DNA from: Zobellia galactanivorans
GTDB lineage: Bacteria; Bacteroidota; Bacteroidia; Flavobacteriales; Flavobacteriaceae
Length of the DNA stretch: 64,000 nt
Direction of reading: 5' to 3'
Assembly (NCBI RefSeq): GCF_000973105.1
Contig: NC_015844.1
Coordinates: 5,452,501 to 5,516,500 of the forward strand
Shown here: piece after piece, positions 60,696 to 64,000 of the stretch
How the letters are laid out: every line of letters starts with the position of its first letter
How positions within the stretch are numbered: position 1 is the stretch's first letter
Position numbers and translations under genes: made by a program
The notes under the pieces: model-generated
What the model saw: the letters and a program-made list of their open reading frames with translations, nothing else
What the model was told of the DNA's origin: nothing
Database searches by the model: none

Positions 60696-61946
60696 ATGGT
60701 TCAACTATTACGAAGCTTAGTTCTCTGGAGACCAATGCCCTACGTGTTGGCACTACTCTGTACGGTAGTCATTTTTGGCATTCATATGCTACCTAGTGTG
60801 GACAGCATGCTCAACGAGAACAACACCCGCATCTCACACGTTTTCTTACGTTCACAGATCAATTACCACAAAGAAATCGCGCCTTTTGCCCGACGACCTT
60901 TGACTACTTTGCTAATTGAAACCGCACAGTCCGTATTCAAGTTCAAGGCCGGTCACGCATTTATTTTGGTCAATTTTTTATTACTAGGCCTTAGTGGCGC
61001 CTTGACCTATAGGCTCTCCCTTATTCTTAAGGCCACAAAAAAGCAGGGGATAATAAATATGTTGGTGTTTTTTGCATCGTTTTCGGTCTTGTTCGCCTTT
61101 TTCCCCCCTGTATTCACTTACGACGAACCTTTGCAGTACTGCTTCCTTTTAACGGCCATTATGGCTTTTGTCGGCCGTAGGTGGTTCGCATTCGTAAGCC
61201 TGTTCACCTTAGCCCTTGTCGCCCGAGAAACCAGTATTTTGCTATGGCCCGCATTGGTGTTGTTCTTCCCGGGAACGGAAAATAACCCGCCCCAAACCTT
61301 AATCGAACGATTCAAAAAAAAAGGCCTATACCTATTGCTTCCCGTTTTTCTCTACGGTTGTTATATTGTTATTTTCATACACCAACAAAGTCTGCTCCAC
61401 GCCACCCACATTGAAATGGCGAGCCGGTATTCGTGTTTTCTCGAAAATATAGAGAGTGTACAAAACAGTGTAGAATCGGTCGTATCTATTTTGATTACCC
61501 TAGGGCCGTTTCTTTATTTCACCTATTTCTATCTACACAGACAGGATAGGCTTCACTGGGAGAACAAATTTGTTTCCGCCTTTCTTTTGACCCTAGCCTT
61601 CAATACGCCTATTGTTTTTTTGACGGCATTTGCAAGGGAATCACGCCTATTTGCCTTACCCCTCCTCTTCATTTGGCCCATGTTCATGCAACTTTTCGGC
61701 AAGGACATCAGCCCCCTGTTCACAAAAAACGGTTATATCGGCTTTTTAAAAAATTGGCGAACACTCCTCCTATTCACATGCCTTACGGCCGCCAACTTTG
61801 CGTTTTGTTTTATCTACTACCCGTACTTGGGACTGGGAAGCAACACTTATTTTGCGGAATACATATTCGGTACGGTTTTACTTCTAACGCTTCATTTCTG
61901 CAGCTATCGAACATTAGGCACAAAGGAACACACTACTGTTTCCTAA
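60696..61946 (+). CDS. Unknown polytopic membrane protein
   Basis: A 416-residue inner-membrane protein with about ten hydrophobic helices (e.g. VLALLCTVVIFGIHML, AFILVNFLLLGLSGALTYRLSLIL, LLLPVFLYGCYIVIFI). The charged loop after the first helix (DSMLNENNTRISHVFLRSQINYHKEIAPFARRPL) could be outside. The overall look resembles GT-C-like membrane glycosyltransferases, with a large number of helices and short loops, but no DxD motif is clear. The ATG at 60696 is used; the upstream frame gives a non-hydrophobic extension. A -7-like TATTTTCG lies at 60666-60673. Confidence 0.8.
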   Translation: MVQLLRSLVLWRPMPYVLALLCTVVIFGIHMLPSVDSMLNENNTRISHVFLRSQINYHKEIAPFARRPLTTLLIETAQSVFKFKAGHAFILVNFLLLGLSGALTYRLSLILKATKKQGIINMLVFFASFSVLFAFFPPVFTYDEPLQYCFLLTAIMAFVGRRWFAFVSLFTLALVARETSILLWPALVLFFPGTENNPPQTLIERFKKKGLYLLLPVFLYGCYIVIFIHQQSLLHATHIEMASRYSCFLENIESVQNSVESVVSILITLGPFLYFTYFYLHRQDRLHWENKFVSAFLLTLAFNTPIVFLTAFARESRLFALPLLFIWPMFMQLFGKDISPLFTKNGYIGFLKNWRTLLLFTCLTAANFAFCFIYYPYLGLGSNTYFAEYIFGTVLLLTLHFCSYRTLGTKEHTTVS

Positions 61947-61976
61947 GGAATACGGAAGAGCGAGAAAAACCATAAG

Positions 61977-63998
<2,022 letters not shown>

Positions 63999-64000
63999 CT

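Overview
The window looks like chromosome from a marine member of the Flavobacteriaceae (Bacteroidota), probably near Zobellia or Maribacter. The genus is inference. The family-level signs are: type IX secretion relatives (a PorP/SprF protein and a PorD/DUF4835 protein), a short rpoZ-coaBC-porD-recN gene cluster, YtxJ of the bacillithiol system, many small lipoproteins with SC-plus-acidic lipoboxes, almost no Shine-Dalgarno sequences, and promoters of the Bacteroidota form TTG-N18-21-TAnnTTTG. The best of these promoters lies in front of the SRP RNA.

Layout. 0-3.5 kb: the end of panB, an RluA-type pseudouridine synthase, a DUF4252 lipoprotein and a di-heme peroxidase. 3.5-9.8 kb: a DMT transporter with a large helical-repeat protein, then leuA-leuB and a TlpA-type lipoprotein. 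10-20 kb: pheT, a fasciclin protein, two unknown envelope proteins, an ABC-F ATPase with a degenerate second P-loop, a cysteine-less TlpA-like lipoprotein, transaldolase and an SDR. 20.2-23.5 kb: SRP RNA, glutamine cyclotransferase, thioesterase and a beta-helix lipoprotein. 23.5-28.7 kb is the most accessory-looking part: a LytTR regulator whose receiver lacks its phosphoacceptor, an unlisted 54-residue lipoprotein, a terminator, a TPR-sensor histidine kinase, a LuxR-type response regulator and an unknown protein. Two promoters in this part share a CCCCA-N7-TGGGG dyad.

28.7-37 kb: glyA, fumarylacetoacetase, ytxJ, clpB, a TetR regulator with its likely operator, and a PorP/SprF-SPOR fusion. 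37-45.5 kb: a phosphatase lipoprotein, smpB, pcm, then a tightly packed run of seven genes (oxidoreductase, 3-hydroxyacyl-CoA dehydrogenase, YggS, exonuclease/GIY-YIG fusion, K+ channel, miaA, gluconokinase) closed by a terminator. 45.5-51.4 kb: an OmpR-type two-component pair, coaE, YbbR, glycosyltransferase and fabI. 51.5-58 kb: a minus-strand housekeeping run (DUF6913, dapA, bamD, rpoZ, coaBC, porD-like, recN). 58.1-64 kb: a 5'-nucleotidase split over two genes, a GNAT enzyme, two unknown proteins and ligA.

Most of the window is ordinary core genome. I saw no tRNA, rRNA, insertion sequence, prophage or CRISPR array. The parts most worth a second look are the 23.7-28.5 kb signalling block and several long imperfect hairpins between genes. 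Promoter and operator calls were made by eye and are weaker than the gene calls.
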